A stretch of 16,766 nucleotides of DNA, from positions 1-16,766 of the forward strand of contig ONPH01000011.1 of the NCBI GenBank assembly GCA_900319655.1. The letters run 5' to 3'. The position numbers and the translations under genes were made by a program. Source of the DNA: an uncultured Eubacteriales bacterium. GTDB lineage: Bacteria > Bacillota > Clostridia > Oscillospirales > Acutalibacteraceae. The notes below the pieces were generated by a model that had not been told where the DNA came from, ran no database searches, and saw only the letters and a program-made list of their open reading frames with translations. Numbering within the stretch: the first letter of the stretch is position 1; the number at the start of each line of letters is the position of its first letter. Below, in pieces: positions 7,615 through 13,978 of this stretch.

Positions 7615-7893
7615 TTACTCTCTGTTGCGCACGAGGAAGTGATCCTCTGCCTGCTCGGGAGCGTTTTTGAGGATTTCCGTACTGGGGAACGACGGCACAA
7701 CCTCGTCCTCGCGGAACACGTTTGAGAGGTTGTTGATGTTGTCAAAGCCCTCATCGCTTGCCGGAGCGTTGTTGATTGTATTGGCAAAGTCCACGATCTC
7801 CTGCATTGACTTTGTGAGCCCGTCAAGCTCCTCCTCGGGAACAAAAAGCTTAGAGAGCAGAGCGATATTTTCTACGTCTTCTCTTGTTACCAT
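7615..7893 (-). CDS. gatC: Asp-tRNA(Asn)/Glu-tRNA(Gln) amidotransferase subunit C
   Basis: The small subunit that wraps around GatA and braces the GatAB interface. From ATG 7891-7893 it has 92 residues; recognisable elements are TREDVENIALLSKL at the start, the middle VFREDEVVPS, and the C-terminal LKNAPEQAEDHFLVRN typical of GatC. Another ATG lies 9 bp upstream (7900-7902), but the AAGGA ribosome site ends right at it, whereas it is 8 nt from the ATG chosen here, so the shorter start is preferred. It is the first gat gene after aspS; the 100-bp gap to aspS contains a heptamer array and shows no terminator, so all four genes can share one transcript. Confidence 0.95.
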   Translation of the reverse strand: MVTREDVENIALLSKLFVPEEELDGLTKSMQEIVDFANTINNAPASDEGFDNINNLSNVFREDEVVPSFPSTEILKNAPEQAEDHFLVRNRE

Positions 7894-7901
7894 AGTTATC
7901 A

Positions 7902-7906
7902 TCCTT
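7902..7906 (-). promoter_or_regulatory. gatC ribosome binding site (decides start)
   Basis: Read on the - strand this is AAGGA, 8 nt before ATG 7893. It rules against the ATG at 7902, which would overlap it. Confidence 0.7.
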
Positions 7907-7911
7907 TTTTA

Positions 7912-7939
7912 GAGTTGAGAGTTAAGAGTTAAGAGTTTA
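7912..7939 (+). repeat. Four-unit GAGTTNA heptamer array, aspS-gatC gap
   Basis: Units GAGTTGA, GAGTTAA, GAGTTAA, GAGTTTA occupy 7912-7939 in strict 7-bp phase and end in the AAT that marks the inner edge of the other arms. The opposing side (about 7965-7993) is strongly decayed: on the - strand it reads as GTTGATA/GTTGAAT-like units running into the aspS stop codon. No GC-rich module is present. The array lies inside the presumed aspS-gatCAB transcript. Confidence 0.8.
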
Positions 7940-7993
7940 ATTACTCTTTTACCAAAAGAAGTCTTTAATTCAAAACATTCAACTATCAACTTA

Positions 7994-9739
7994 TTATCTT
8001 AACTTTACATGAACCTCGCGGAGCTGCTGCTCGCTTACCTCTCCGGGTGAGCCGAGGAGCACGTCCTGAGCGTTGGAGTTCATCGGGAAGGCGATTACCT
8101 CGCGGATATTTTCCTCGTCGGTGAGGAGCATAATCATACGGTCAACGCCGGGCGCCATTCCCGCGTGGGGCGGTGCGCCGTACTGGAACGCATTGTACAG
8201 TGCCGAGAACTTCGCCTTGAGGTCGTCCTCGGAATATCCGGCGATTTCAAACGCCTTTTTCATAATTTCAATGTCGTGGTTTCTTACCGCGCCTGAGGAA
8301 AGCTCTACGCCGTTGCACACGATGTCGTACTGATACGCCAAAATTTCCTCGGGATCCTTGCTCAGCAGGCTGTCAAGTCCGCCCTGCGGCATTGAGAACG
8401 GATTGTGGGTGAAGATTACCTTGCCGTCGTCGTCGCGCTCGTACATCGGGAAGTCCACGATGAAGCACATCTCAAACTTGCTTGTGTCAATCAGGTTAAG
8501 GCGGTTGGCGACCTCAGTGCGGATTTGTCCGGCAAGCTTGGGCGCTTCCTGGGCGGTGTCAGCGATGAAGTAGATTACGTCGCCTGCCTTTGAGCCGTTG
8601 CGCTCGATAAGTTCCTCGCGGTCGCCTGGCTTTAAGAACTTGTCAATCGGTCCGTCAAAGGTCAAATCCTCGTTAACCTTAACATAGCCGAGTCCCTTCA
8701 TACCGATTGAAAGGGCGAATTCTTCCATTCTCTTAAACCACTTTTTGCTCTGAGCCGCCGCGCCGGGAACGTTGATTGAACGAACGCACTTTTTGCGGAA
8801 GGGAGCAAAGTCGGTCTCGACGAACATATCGCTGATTTCCTTGATGATGAGCGGATTTCTGAGGTCGGGCTTATCCGTGCCGTACTTAACCATTGACTCG
8901 GCAAAGGGAATACGCGCAAACGGCGGCTTGCTGACCTCTTTATCTGTAAACTTTGAGAAGGTCTCATACAAAACCTCCTCGGCAACGTCAAACACGTCCT
9001 CCTGAGTGGCGAAAGCCATTTCGAAGTCGAGCTGGTAGAACTCGCCGGGCGAACGGTCGGCACGCGCGTCCTCGTCACGGAAACAGGGCGCAATCTGGAA
9101 GTATTTGTCAAAGCCTGATACCATCAAGAGCTGCTTGAAAATCTGCGGAGCCTGCGGCAGAGCGTAGAACTTGCCCTTGTGCTTACGGCTCGGAATCAGG
9201 TAGTCGCGAGCTCCCTCGGGTGATGAGGTCGAGAGAATCGGGGTGTTGATCTCGGTAAAGCCCATGCTCTCCATCTTTGAGCGCAAAAAGGAGATTACCT
9301 TTGAGCGCAGCAAAATGTTATTGTGAACCTTGGGGTTGCGCAAATCGAGGTAGCGGTACTTAAGCCTTACGTCCTCAGAGGTGTTTGTTGAGGTGGCTAC
9401 CTCGAACGGAAGCGCGTTTTTGCACTTGCCGAGCACCTTGATGTCGTCAGTGTGAACCTCTACAAAGCCGGTGGCGATTTTTTTATTGATGGTGTCCTCG
9501 TCACGCTTTACGACCTCGCCGCTGAGCGTAACGGTGCACTCCTTGTTGATATTTTTAAGAAGCTCGTCGTCGTGAACGACAACCTGCAGAACTCCGTACT
9601 CGTCGCGGATGTCGAGGAACATAACGCCGCCGTGGTCACGGATATTCTCTACCCAGCCGGCTACCTTAACCTGCTGGCCGATGTTTTCTTCTCTTAATTC
9701 TCCGCAGCTTACGGTGCGGTAAATGTTAGCTTTTATCAT
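7994..9739 (-). CDS. aspS: Aspartyl-tRNA synthetase, probably non-discriminating
   Basis: Charges tRNA(Asp) with Asp, and probably also tRNA(Asn). From ATG 9737-9739 it has 581 residues, the size of bacterial-type AspRS (OB anticodon-binding domain, class II core interrupted by a GAD insertion, C-terminal extension). Visible: GWVENIRDHGGVMFLDIRD (28-46), the flipping loop STSSPEGARDYLIPSR (170-185), motif 2 FRDEDARADRSPGEFYQLDFE (220-240) and motif 3 GMAPGVDRMIMLL. H36 and D82 sit where discriminating E. coli AspRS has Leu and Lys; His and non-Lys there are associated with non-discriminating enzymes. A TTG one codon upstream (9740-9742) could extend the frame, but ATG has the better spacing (9 nt) from GAAAGGA. 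It heads the gatCAB unit, which fits an indirect Asn-tRNA route. Its 3' end reads AAGTTAAGATAA, resembling heptamer sequence. Confidence 0.96.
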   Translation of the reverse strand: MIKANIYRTVSCGELREENIGQQVKVAGWVENIRDHGGVMFLDIRDEYGVLQVVVHDDELLKNINKECTVTLSGEVVKRDEDTINKKIATGFVEVHTDDIKVLGKCKNALPFEVATSTNTSEDVRLKYRYLDLRNPKVHNNILLRSKVISFLRSKMESMGFTEINTPILSTSSPEGARDYLIPSRKHKGKFYALPQAPQIFKQLLMVSGFDKYFQIAPCFRDEDARADRSPGEFYQLDFEMAFATQEDVFDVAEEVLYETFSKFTDKEVSKPPFARIPFAESMVKYGTDKPDLRNPLIIKEISDMFVETDFAPFRKKCVRSINVPGAAAQSKKWFKRMEEFALSIGMKGLGYVKVNEDLTFDGPIDKFLKPGDREELIERNGSKAGDVIYFIADTAQEAPKLAGQIRTEVANRLNLIDTSKFEMCFIVDFPMYERDDDGKVIFTHNPFSMPQGGLDSLLSKDPEEILAYQYDIVCNGVELSSGAVRNHDIEIMKKAFEIAGYSEDDLKAKFSALYNAFQYGAPPHAGMAPGVDRMIMLLTDEENIREVIAFPMNSNAQDVLLGSPGEVSEQQLREVHVKLR

Positions 9740-9780
9740 CAAAAACTATCCTTTCAAAGATATTTTACCCATTCTAAAGT

Positions 9781-9809
9781 ATTATAGCACAAATGAGGGA
9801 AGAATACAA
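9781..9809 (-). promoter_or_regulatory. Promoter of aspS-gatCAB (extended -10)
   Basis: Read on the - strand: TTGTAT (9809-9804), 17 bp, TATAAT (9786-9781) preceded by TGC, i.e. a perfect extended -10. The predicted start near 9774 gives a leader of about 35 nt, too short for a T-box riboswitch, so no tRNA-sensing leader is indicated. Confidence 0.75.
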
Positions 9810-9833
9810 GAGTTAAGTTGAGAGTTTGAAGCA

Positions 9834-10172
9834 GAGTTTAGAGTTGAGAGTTGAGAGTTTAATATATTAAGCGGAAAACGTTTGTATGTAGTTTAAAGGC
9901 TCCCCCGACACTTGTTTTCGGGGGAGCTGGCACCGGCAACTTGTTGACGGTGACTGAGGGGGCTGCGTGTGTTTCAGCGCGAGTTTTGCGTTGCAATTCA
10001 TAATGGGGCGTTTTGGAAGCATCTGCCCCCTCCGTCATTTTGCAATCAAAATGACACCTCCCCCAAAGCTTTCGCGTTGGGGGAGGCTTTTTGGGCGGAC
10101 ACATAGGTCCGCCCCTACGATTATCGACAAAAGTTTCCGCTAATTAAACTCTCAACTCTTAACTCTAAACTC
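9834..10172 (+). repeat. Composite MITE-like element: heptamer arms around GC-rich module (copy 2)
   Basis: This makes up most of the 429-bp gap between aspS and the glycosylase gene. Left arm: four units at 9834-9861 (GAGTTTA, GAGTTGA, GAGTTGA, GAGTTTA), preceded by decayed units from 9809. Right arm: four inverted units at 10145-10172. Inside the arms is an inverted spacer (AAGCGGAAAACGTTTGTA on the left; AGTTTCCGCT on the right). The GC-rich module spans 9895-10090, with stems 9899-9908/9918-9927 (loop containing ACTTGT), 10034-10042/10047-10055 and 10057-10066/10077-10086. A 27-bp GGGCGGAC hairpin is attached at 10093-10119. The outermost right base is in the stop codon of the glycosylase gene. 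No plausible gene. The ORF on the - strand at 9859-10104 is repeat-derived. Confidence 0.85.
10093..10119 (+). repeat. 27-bp GGGCGGAC hairpin repeat (copy 1)
   Basis: GGGCGGAC pairs with GTCCGCCC across a 4-5 nt loop, followed by CTACG. The copy at 14619-14645 differs at only 2 of 27 positions, both in or next to the loop. Here it lies just outside the right end of the GC-rich module; there it lies inside one, so it appears to be an independent unit. Confidence 0.8.
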
Positions 10173-10747
10173 TAATCATACGTGTGCTCGCAGACCTCGT
10201 TGATTTTGTCGCGGAGCTTTAGGAAATCGTCGAACGCGTCGGGCTTGCGGCGCGGATCGCGCAGGATTGCCGCGGGGTGGAGCATAGCCATCATCAAAAT
10301 TCCGTTCTTTTCAAACCACACGCCGTGCTCCTTTGTGATTTTGATGTCGGACTTAATTATCCTTCCGGCGGCGATTCTGCCGAGACAGACGATAATCTTC
10401 GGTCTGATAAGGCGCACCTGATCGCGCAGCCATTCAATGCACTGCTCCTGTTCCTCGGGCTTTGGGTCGCGGTTTTTGGGCGGACGGCATTTTACGATAT
10501 TCGCGATGTAGATGTTCTTTTTGCGGTCGAGGTCAACGGCTGTCAGCATTTTGTCGAGGAGCTTTCCTCCCCTGCCGACAAACGGCTCACCCTGCAAATC
10601 CTCGTTCTCTCCGGGGCCTTCTCCGATGAACATTACCTCCGCCTCGGGGTTACCCACGCCGACAACAACGTTTGTTCTCGTCCTGCAGAGCTCGCATTTT
10701 TCACAGCCGAGGCAGGCTGATTTAAGTTCTTCCCAAGTTTTATACAT
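10172..10747 (-). CDS. Uracil-DNA glycosylase, family 4 (Fe-S)
   Basis: Removes uracil from DNA as the first step of base excision repair. 191 residues. The four cysteines expected to bind a [4Fe-4S] cluster are C15 and C18 (GCEKC) and C87 and C103 (VKCRPPKNRD...QC, 15 residues apart), the family 4 spacing. Motif 1 is GEGPGENEDLQGEPFVGRGG (42-61), and the C-terminal active-site motif is HPAAILRDP (157-165). It starts at ATG 10745-10747 with AAGGAG 8 nt upstream. It is divergent from the pduL gene across 105 bp. Its stop TAG (10172-10174) shares a base with the last unit of the heptamer arm of the adjacent repeat. Some family 4 members are annotated as phage SPO1 DNA polymerase-related proteins; the full motif set supports the glycosylase call. 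Confidence 0.94.
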   Translation of the reverse strand: MYKTWEELKSACLGCEKCELCRTRTNVVVGVGNPEAEVMFIGEGPGENEDLQGEPFVGRGGKLLDKMLTAVDLDRKKNIYIANIVKCRPPKNRDPKPEEQEQCIEWLRDQVRLIRPKIIVCLGRIAAGRIIKSDIKITKEHGVWFEKNGILMMAMLHPAAILRDPRRKPDAFDDFLKLRDKINEVCEHTYD

Positions 10748-10775
10748 AATTAACGCTCCTTAACAAAAATAACAG

Positions 10776-10804
10776 TTGAAATCTGTCTTAAATAGTAGTA
10801 AAAT
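10776..10804 (+). promoter_or_regulatory. Promoter of pduL-like gene, with possible operator
   Basis: TTGAAA (10776-10781), 17 bp, TAAAAT (10799-10804): a near-consensus housekeeping promoter. The inverted repeat GCCGT-T-ACGGC at 10816-10826 falls just after the predicted transcription start and could be an operator, which is inference only. It lies in the 105-bp region divergent with the glycosylase gene; the promoter of that gene is not clear. Confidence 0.7.
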
Positions 10805-10852
10805 AGATATGATAAGCCGTTACGGCAAAAATAATGAATGGTGGTATTTTTT

Positions 10853-11422
10853 ATGAAAGTTATGGTAGAAACCTCTGCGCATCACGTTCACGTTTGCAGA
10901 GCAACACTCGACACTCTCTTTGGCGAGGGTTATCAGCTCACTAACAAAAAGGATCTTTCTCAGCCCGGACAGTTTGCCTGCTTTGAGAAGGTTACCGTTG
11001 TCGGCCCGAGAGGCGAGATGACAATGTCAATCCTCGGTCCCGAAAGACCTGACGATCAGGTTGAAATTTCTCTCACCGACGCGAGAAAGCTCGGCATTAC
11101 CGCTCCTGTTAGGGAGTCAGGTGTGCTCGACGGTACTCCCGGCTGTAAGCTCGTTGGCCCTAAGGGCGAGGTTGAGATTACACAGGGCGTTATCGCCGCT
11201 AAAAGACACATTCACCTTGATCCTGCGACTGCCGAGGAATTCGGTCTTAAGGACAAGCAGATTGTTTCGACAAAGGTCGGCGTAGGCACAGGCAGAGAGA
11301 CTGTTTTCGGAGACGTTGTTGTGAGAGTTAGCCCCAAATACGCTCCGGCTATGCACGTTGATACCGACGAGAGCAACGCCGCAGGTCTTGCAGGCACTGT
11401 TGACGGCGAGATTATTGTTTAA
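10853..11422 (+). CDS. pduL: PduL-type phosphate acyltransferase (phosphotransacetylase)
   Basis: Interconverts acyl-CoA and acyl-phosphate. The family is zinc-dependent, built from two beta-barrel halves, and unrelated to Pta. From ATG 10853 the protein has 189 residues; zinc-ligand motifs are visible as H11-V-H13 in the first half, KRHIHL (H119, H121) in the second, and MHVDTDESNAAG (H168). GPERPDDQVEIS (62-73) is also a family signature. The ATG at 10838 would overlap the ribosome site GGTGG (10840-10844), which is 8 nt from ATG 10853. There is no N-terminal encapsulation extension and no microcompartment shell gene nearby, so this is most likely a free cytoplasmic enzyme of acetate or propionate metabolism. 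No acetate kinase is in the window. Substrate chain length cannot be read from the sequence. Confidence 0.92.
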   Translation: MKVMVETSAHHVHVCRATLDTLFGEGYQLTNKKDLSQPGQFACFEKVTVVGPRGEMTMSILGPERPDDQVEISLTDARKLGITAPVRESGVLDGTPGCKLVGPKGEVEITQGVIAAKRHIHLDPATAEEFGLKDKQIVSTKVGVGTGRETVFGDVVVRVSPKYAPAMHVDTDESNAAGLAGTVDGEIIV

Positions 11423-11449
11423 TTAACAATTTAATAAAACCTTTTCAGC

Positions 11450-11475
11450 CTCCCCCGTCACTTGTTACGGGGGAG
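11450..11475 (+). terminator. Hairpin after pduL, solo copy of the ACTTGT-loop stem
   Basis: CTCCCCCGT (11450-11458) and ACGGGGGAG (11467-11475) form a perfect 9-bp stem with loop CACTTGTT, followed by ACTTTT. It is the same hairpin as the left end of the modules at 4121 and 9899 but stands alone, so a repeat hairpin may have been co-opted as a weak terminator. The T-run is short and read-through into the next gene is likely. Confidence 0.65.
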
Positions 11476-11582
11476 ACTTTTAATGTTTGGATTTATTTAA
11501 AAAGATTATATCACACTTAATCATTTGATTTCAACTGAATAACGGCGGAAATTTTGCCAAAGCTATATTCAGAGGTGATTTT

Positions 11583-12014
11583 ATGATTAATGATGTAGAA
11601 ATGCTCAATTACATTCTTCAAAACGCGGAGATGGGCTGTCAGGGCATAAAAAATGTCCGCAAGGGCGTTAAAAACAGTCTTGCGGTTGACAGCGTACTCT
11701 GCGACCAGCTTGTGCGGTACGGAAAAATATATCATGTCGCGAATACCATGCTTAAAAGCCGCGGCGCTGAGGCAAAGCACATCAGCCCGATGACAAAAAC
11801 TATGACGAAAATTGCGGCTCAGAGGGATTTGAAGCGCGACTCGTCCCCCTCGCACGCCGCCGAAATGATGATTAAAGGCAACACAATGGGCGTTAACAAG
11901 ATGGTTCAGCACCTGCGCGATTACGACAGGGGCGACCGAAACGTTACGCTTCTCGCCAAAAAAATGCTCGACACCGAGGAGGAGCATATTAAAGAGATGA
12001 GGGCTTTTTTGTAG
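11583..12014 (+). CDS. Uncharacterised small all-helical protein, possibly ferritin-like
   Basis: I do not recognise a named function. The 143 residues look almost wholly alpha-helical, about four helices (3-30, 33-60, 66-112, 118-143), with no signal peptide or membrane segment, so it is probably cytoplasmic. The layout resembles small ferritin-like proteins: helix 1 has E16, and the last helix has TEEEHIKEMR (131-140) with an ExxH pair (E132, H135) of the kind that binds di-iron. The helix 1 partner motif is ExxC, and the middle helix gives only H91 and E94, so a complete iron site is not evident. The conserved-looking stretch SPSHAAEMMIKGNTMGVN (88-105) could support a homology search. AGAGGTGA precedes ATG 11583. 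The gene may be read through from pduL. Its TAG stop touches a heptamer array. Confidence 0.75.
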   Translation: MINDVEMLNYILQNAEMGCQGIKNVRKGVKNSLAVDSVLCDQLVRYGKIYHVANTMLKSRGAEAKHISPMTKTMTKIAAQRDLKRDSSPSHAAEMMIKGNTMGVNKMVQHLRDYDRGDRNVTLLAKKMLDTEEEHIKEMRAFL

Positions 12015-12149
12015 AGTTTAGAGTTTAATGTTTAGAGTTTAATTTTTAAAGCCTTCCCCGGTGCTTTAGCTTTAGGGAAGGCTTAAATTTTTATACAAAC
12101 TTATCCGTTAAAATAATTTAACTCTTAACTCTAATCTCTTAACTCTAAT
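12014..12149 (+). repeat. Short composite element: heptamer arms around one hairpin
   Basis: This fills the gap between two convergent genes. Left arm: GAGTTTA, GAGTTTA, ATGTTTA, GAGTTTA (12014-12041). Right arm: inverted units from about 12118 to 12145, one of them TAATCTC, then TAAT. The interior is a single stem in place of the large module, followed by the spacer ACAAACTTATCCGTTA, which matches the spacer after the module at 14535-14857. The first base is the last base of the upstream stop codon, and the right end is 4 bp from the GH13 stop codon. It looks like an internally deleted form of the larger composites. Confidence 0.82.
12049..12084 (+). terminator. Bidirectional hairpin terminator within the short composite
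   Basis: AAGCCTTCCC (12049-12058) pairs perfectly with GGGAAGGCTT (12075-12084), loop 16 nt, followed by AAATTTTT; on the other strand it is followed by TTAAAAATT. It sits between convergent genes and could end both transcripts. Confidence 0.7.
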
Positions 12150-13682
12150 CTACGCTGTTTCTATCATCAAAAAGCTCTGCGGCTGCATTTTAATTCTGCC
12201 GTCCTTGATTTCGGCGTTGCCGAGCTTATAGATTACGTCACCGTCGTAGCGCGTGTCGATTTCGAAGTCTACGCCGAGCGGATTGAAGTACATAACCAGT
12301 TTGCCGCGGCGGTAGGCAAAGGGGATTTTGCCCTCCTCGTACATAAACTCGAGCTCACCGTTGCCGCGCAAATCCTCGTACTTATGGCGAAGGGCTATCA
12401 TATCCGTGACGACCTTGTAAATGCTGTCGGGGTCGTCCTTTTGGTTTTCGACCGTAGGCGCGTCCGCGGCTTTATCAACAGGCAAATACGGCTCGTCGCT
12501 AATGGAAAAGCCGAGGTTTTTGCCGCTGTTCCACTGCATCGGAGTACGCGAGCCCGTGCGCGAGAAGCCGCCCTCTTTGCTGACCAAATCCGCCTGATAC
12601 CTCATTCCCAGCTCGTCGCCGTAGTACAAAAACGGCACGCCGGGCATTGTGAATATAAAGGCATTAACCAGCTTGATTGCCTGCTTGTCAAGGTAAGCGG
12701 TGACGCGCGGCATATCGTGGTTGTTCGTCATAAAGCTGATGTAGCCGTTGTCCTTTGTCTGGTTATAGCGCGGAAGGTACTCGTCCAAAAACGCCTTGAG
12801 GTTGCCCCTGCCGTTTTTGTTGAACACCGCTTCATCCCCCCAGTTGCCGGCGCGGAACAGCCTGCAGTAGCCGTTGCCGACGTGGTCGAGGTAAAAGTCC
12901 ATATGAAAGCCGCCGTCGTTTATCGCGCGCTGAGGCCAGCACCACTCGGCCACCATAGCCGCCTCGGGGTACTCTTTATCGAGCATTTCTCTTACGCCGC
13001 GCCAGATTTTGGCTGTGGCGGTTTTTTCGTCGTCATTTTTAACCAGCGAATCCGCCATATCTACGCGGAAGCCGTCGGCTCCCTTATCGAGCCAAAAGCG
13101 CATAATGTCCTTAATCGCCTCGGCGGTTTTAAGGCAGTCGGGATGGTCATACGGCAGCTGCCATTCGGGATGGGTTATGTGGTTAAAGCCGTAGTTGAGC
13201 GCAGGCTGTGAGCTGAAATAATTGACCATATAGTTGCCGTTGCGCTCGCAAATTCCGCACATCATACGGTATTCGGGCGGAGCGTCCCAGACGTTGTTTG
13301 TGAAAATGTAGCGGTTTGAATACTCGTTTTTCTCAGCCTTTTTCGCCTGCAAAAACCACTCGTTGGTGTCGGACGTATGACCGGGCACGAGGTCGAGCAA
13401 AATTTTGATTCCACGCGCGTGAGCCTGCTCGAAGAGCTCAACCAAATCCTCGTTTGTGCCGTAGCGCGGAGCTACGCGCTTGTAATCGCGGACGTCGTAG
13501 CCTGCGTCCATAAACGGAGAATCGTAGACAGGATTGAGCCAAATCGCGTTACAGCCGAGGTTCTTTACATAGTCGAGCTTTTGAATAATACCCTGCAAAT
13601 CACCGATACCGTCGCCGTTGCTGTCGTAAAAGCTCTGGGGATAAATTTCATAAAATACTGCGTCGTTAAGCCAGTTAGGCAT
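12150..13682 (-). CDS. GH13 family alpha-glucosidase, cytoplasmic
   Basis: Hydrolyses or transfers alpha-glucosyl linkages in malto- or isomalto-oligosaccharides; the precise specificity is open. 510 residues: TIM barrel with domain B and a C-terminal beta domain (from about 430). Visible: start DAVFYEIYPQSFYDSNGDG, with the DSNGDGIGD calcium-site motif (20-28) of oligo-1,6-glucosidase-like GH13 enzymes; region II GFRVDMAD (nucleophile D208); region III MVAEW (acid/base E246); region IV MTNNHD (stabiliser D323). Region I reads DLVPGHTSD (97-105), with Gly in place of the usual Asn before His. There is no signal peptide, so it acts on imported sugars. ATG 13680-13682 has GAAAGGGTGA upstream. 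No transporter or regulator adjoins it. Alternatives are a trehalose-6-phosphate hydrolase or trehalose synthase relative. Its TAG stop is 4 bp from a heptamer unit. Confidence 0.9.
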   Translation of the reverse strand: MPNWLNDAVFYEIYPQSFYDSNGDGIGDLQGIIQKLDYVKNLGCNAIWLNPVYDSPFMDAGYDVRDYKRVAPRYGTNEDLVELFEQAHARGIKILLDLVPGHTSDTNEWFLQAKKAEKNEYSNRYIFTNNVWDAPPEYRMMCGICERNGNYMVNYFSSQPALNYGFNHITHPEWQLPYDHPDCLKTAEAIKDIMRFWLDKGADGFRVDMADSLVKNDDEKTATAKIWRGVREMLDKEYPEAAMVAEWCWPQRAINDGGFHMDFYLDHVGNGYCRLFRAGNWGDEAVFNKNGRGNLKAFLDEYLPRYNQTKDNGYISFMTNNHDMPRVTAYLDKQAIKLVNAFIFTMPGVPFLYYGDELGMRYQADLVSKEGGFSRTGSRTPMQWNSGKNLGFSISDEPYLPVDKAADAPTVENQKDDPDSIYKVVTDMIALRHKYEDLRGNGELEFMYEEGKIPFAYRRGKLVMYFNPLGVDFEIDTRYDGDVIYKLGNAEIKDGRIKMQPQSFLMIETA

Positions 13683-13708
13683 AAAATCACCCTTTCAAAT
13701 AGATTTTA

Positions 13709-13864
13709 GAGTTTAGTGTTTAGAGTTTAATTTCGGTCGGGTATAGAAGTTTTATTTTCCGAAATGTTTTATTCCCGACTGAATTAATATAGTTTTGATT
13801 ATGAAAATTAAAGCTTTATATTAATTCATTAAACTCTAAACTCTTAACTCTCAACTCTAAACTT
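13709..13864 (+). repeat. Palindromic element with heptamer arms and 60-bp dyad core (copy 2)
   Basis: This lies in the 296-bp divergent space between the GH13 and MecA-like genes. Left arm: GAGTTTA, GTGTTTA, GAGTTTA (13709-13729). Right arm: five inverted units (13830-13864): TAAACTC, TAAACTC, TTAACTC, TCAACTC, TAAACTT. Core 13731-13790 matches 1571-1630 at 50 of 60 positions; its ends TTCGGTCGGG and CCCGACTGAA pair with a single G-T. The rest (13791-13829) is AT-rich without a recognised match. A GH13 promoter, if it exists, must lie in or beyond this element; I cannot identify it. Confidence 0.8.
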
Positions 13865-13915
13865 ACTATATCATTTTTAACTGTTTTTGGCAATATAATT
13901 CCCAATAAAAATCAC

Positions 13916-13944
13916 TTGCGAAAATGTATTTTTCGGCATACTAT
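13916..13944 (+). promoter_or_regulatory. Probable promoter of the MecA-like gene
   Basis: TTGCGA (13916-13921), 17 bp, TACTAT (13939-13944). The predicted start near 13951 leaves a leader of about 28 nt before the TTG at 13979, and excludes the earlier in-frame ATG (13943) as an efficient start. Confidence 0.55.
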
Positions 13945-13965
13945 GGAATTGGATATATTATTTTC

Positions 13966-13972
13966 GGAGGGG
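13966..13972 (+). promoter_or_regulatory. Ribosome binding site selecting a TTG start
   Basis: GGAGGGG ends 6 nt before TTG 13979. It is one of the strongest ribosome sites in the window and fixes an unusual start codon; no ATG lies at the right distance. Confidence 0.75.
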
Positions 13973-13978
13973 AACGCT

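Noticed and set aside
9740..9742. TTG start for aspS
   Set aside because: The ATG immediately following is in frame and better placed from the ribosome site.
9740..9779. T-box or other riboswitch upstream of aspS
   Set aside because: The predicted leader is only about 35 nt and contains no T-box consensus or terminator.
12384..13211. A 275-residue ORF antisense to GH13
   Set aside because: A shadow of the GH13 gene, whose catalytic motifs are all in the opposite frame.
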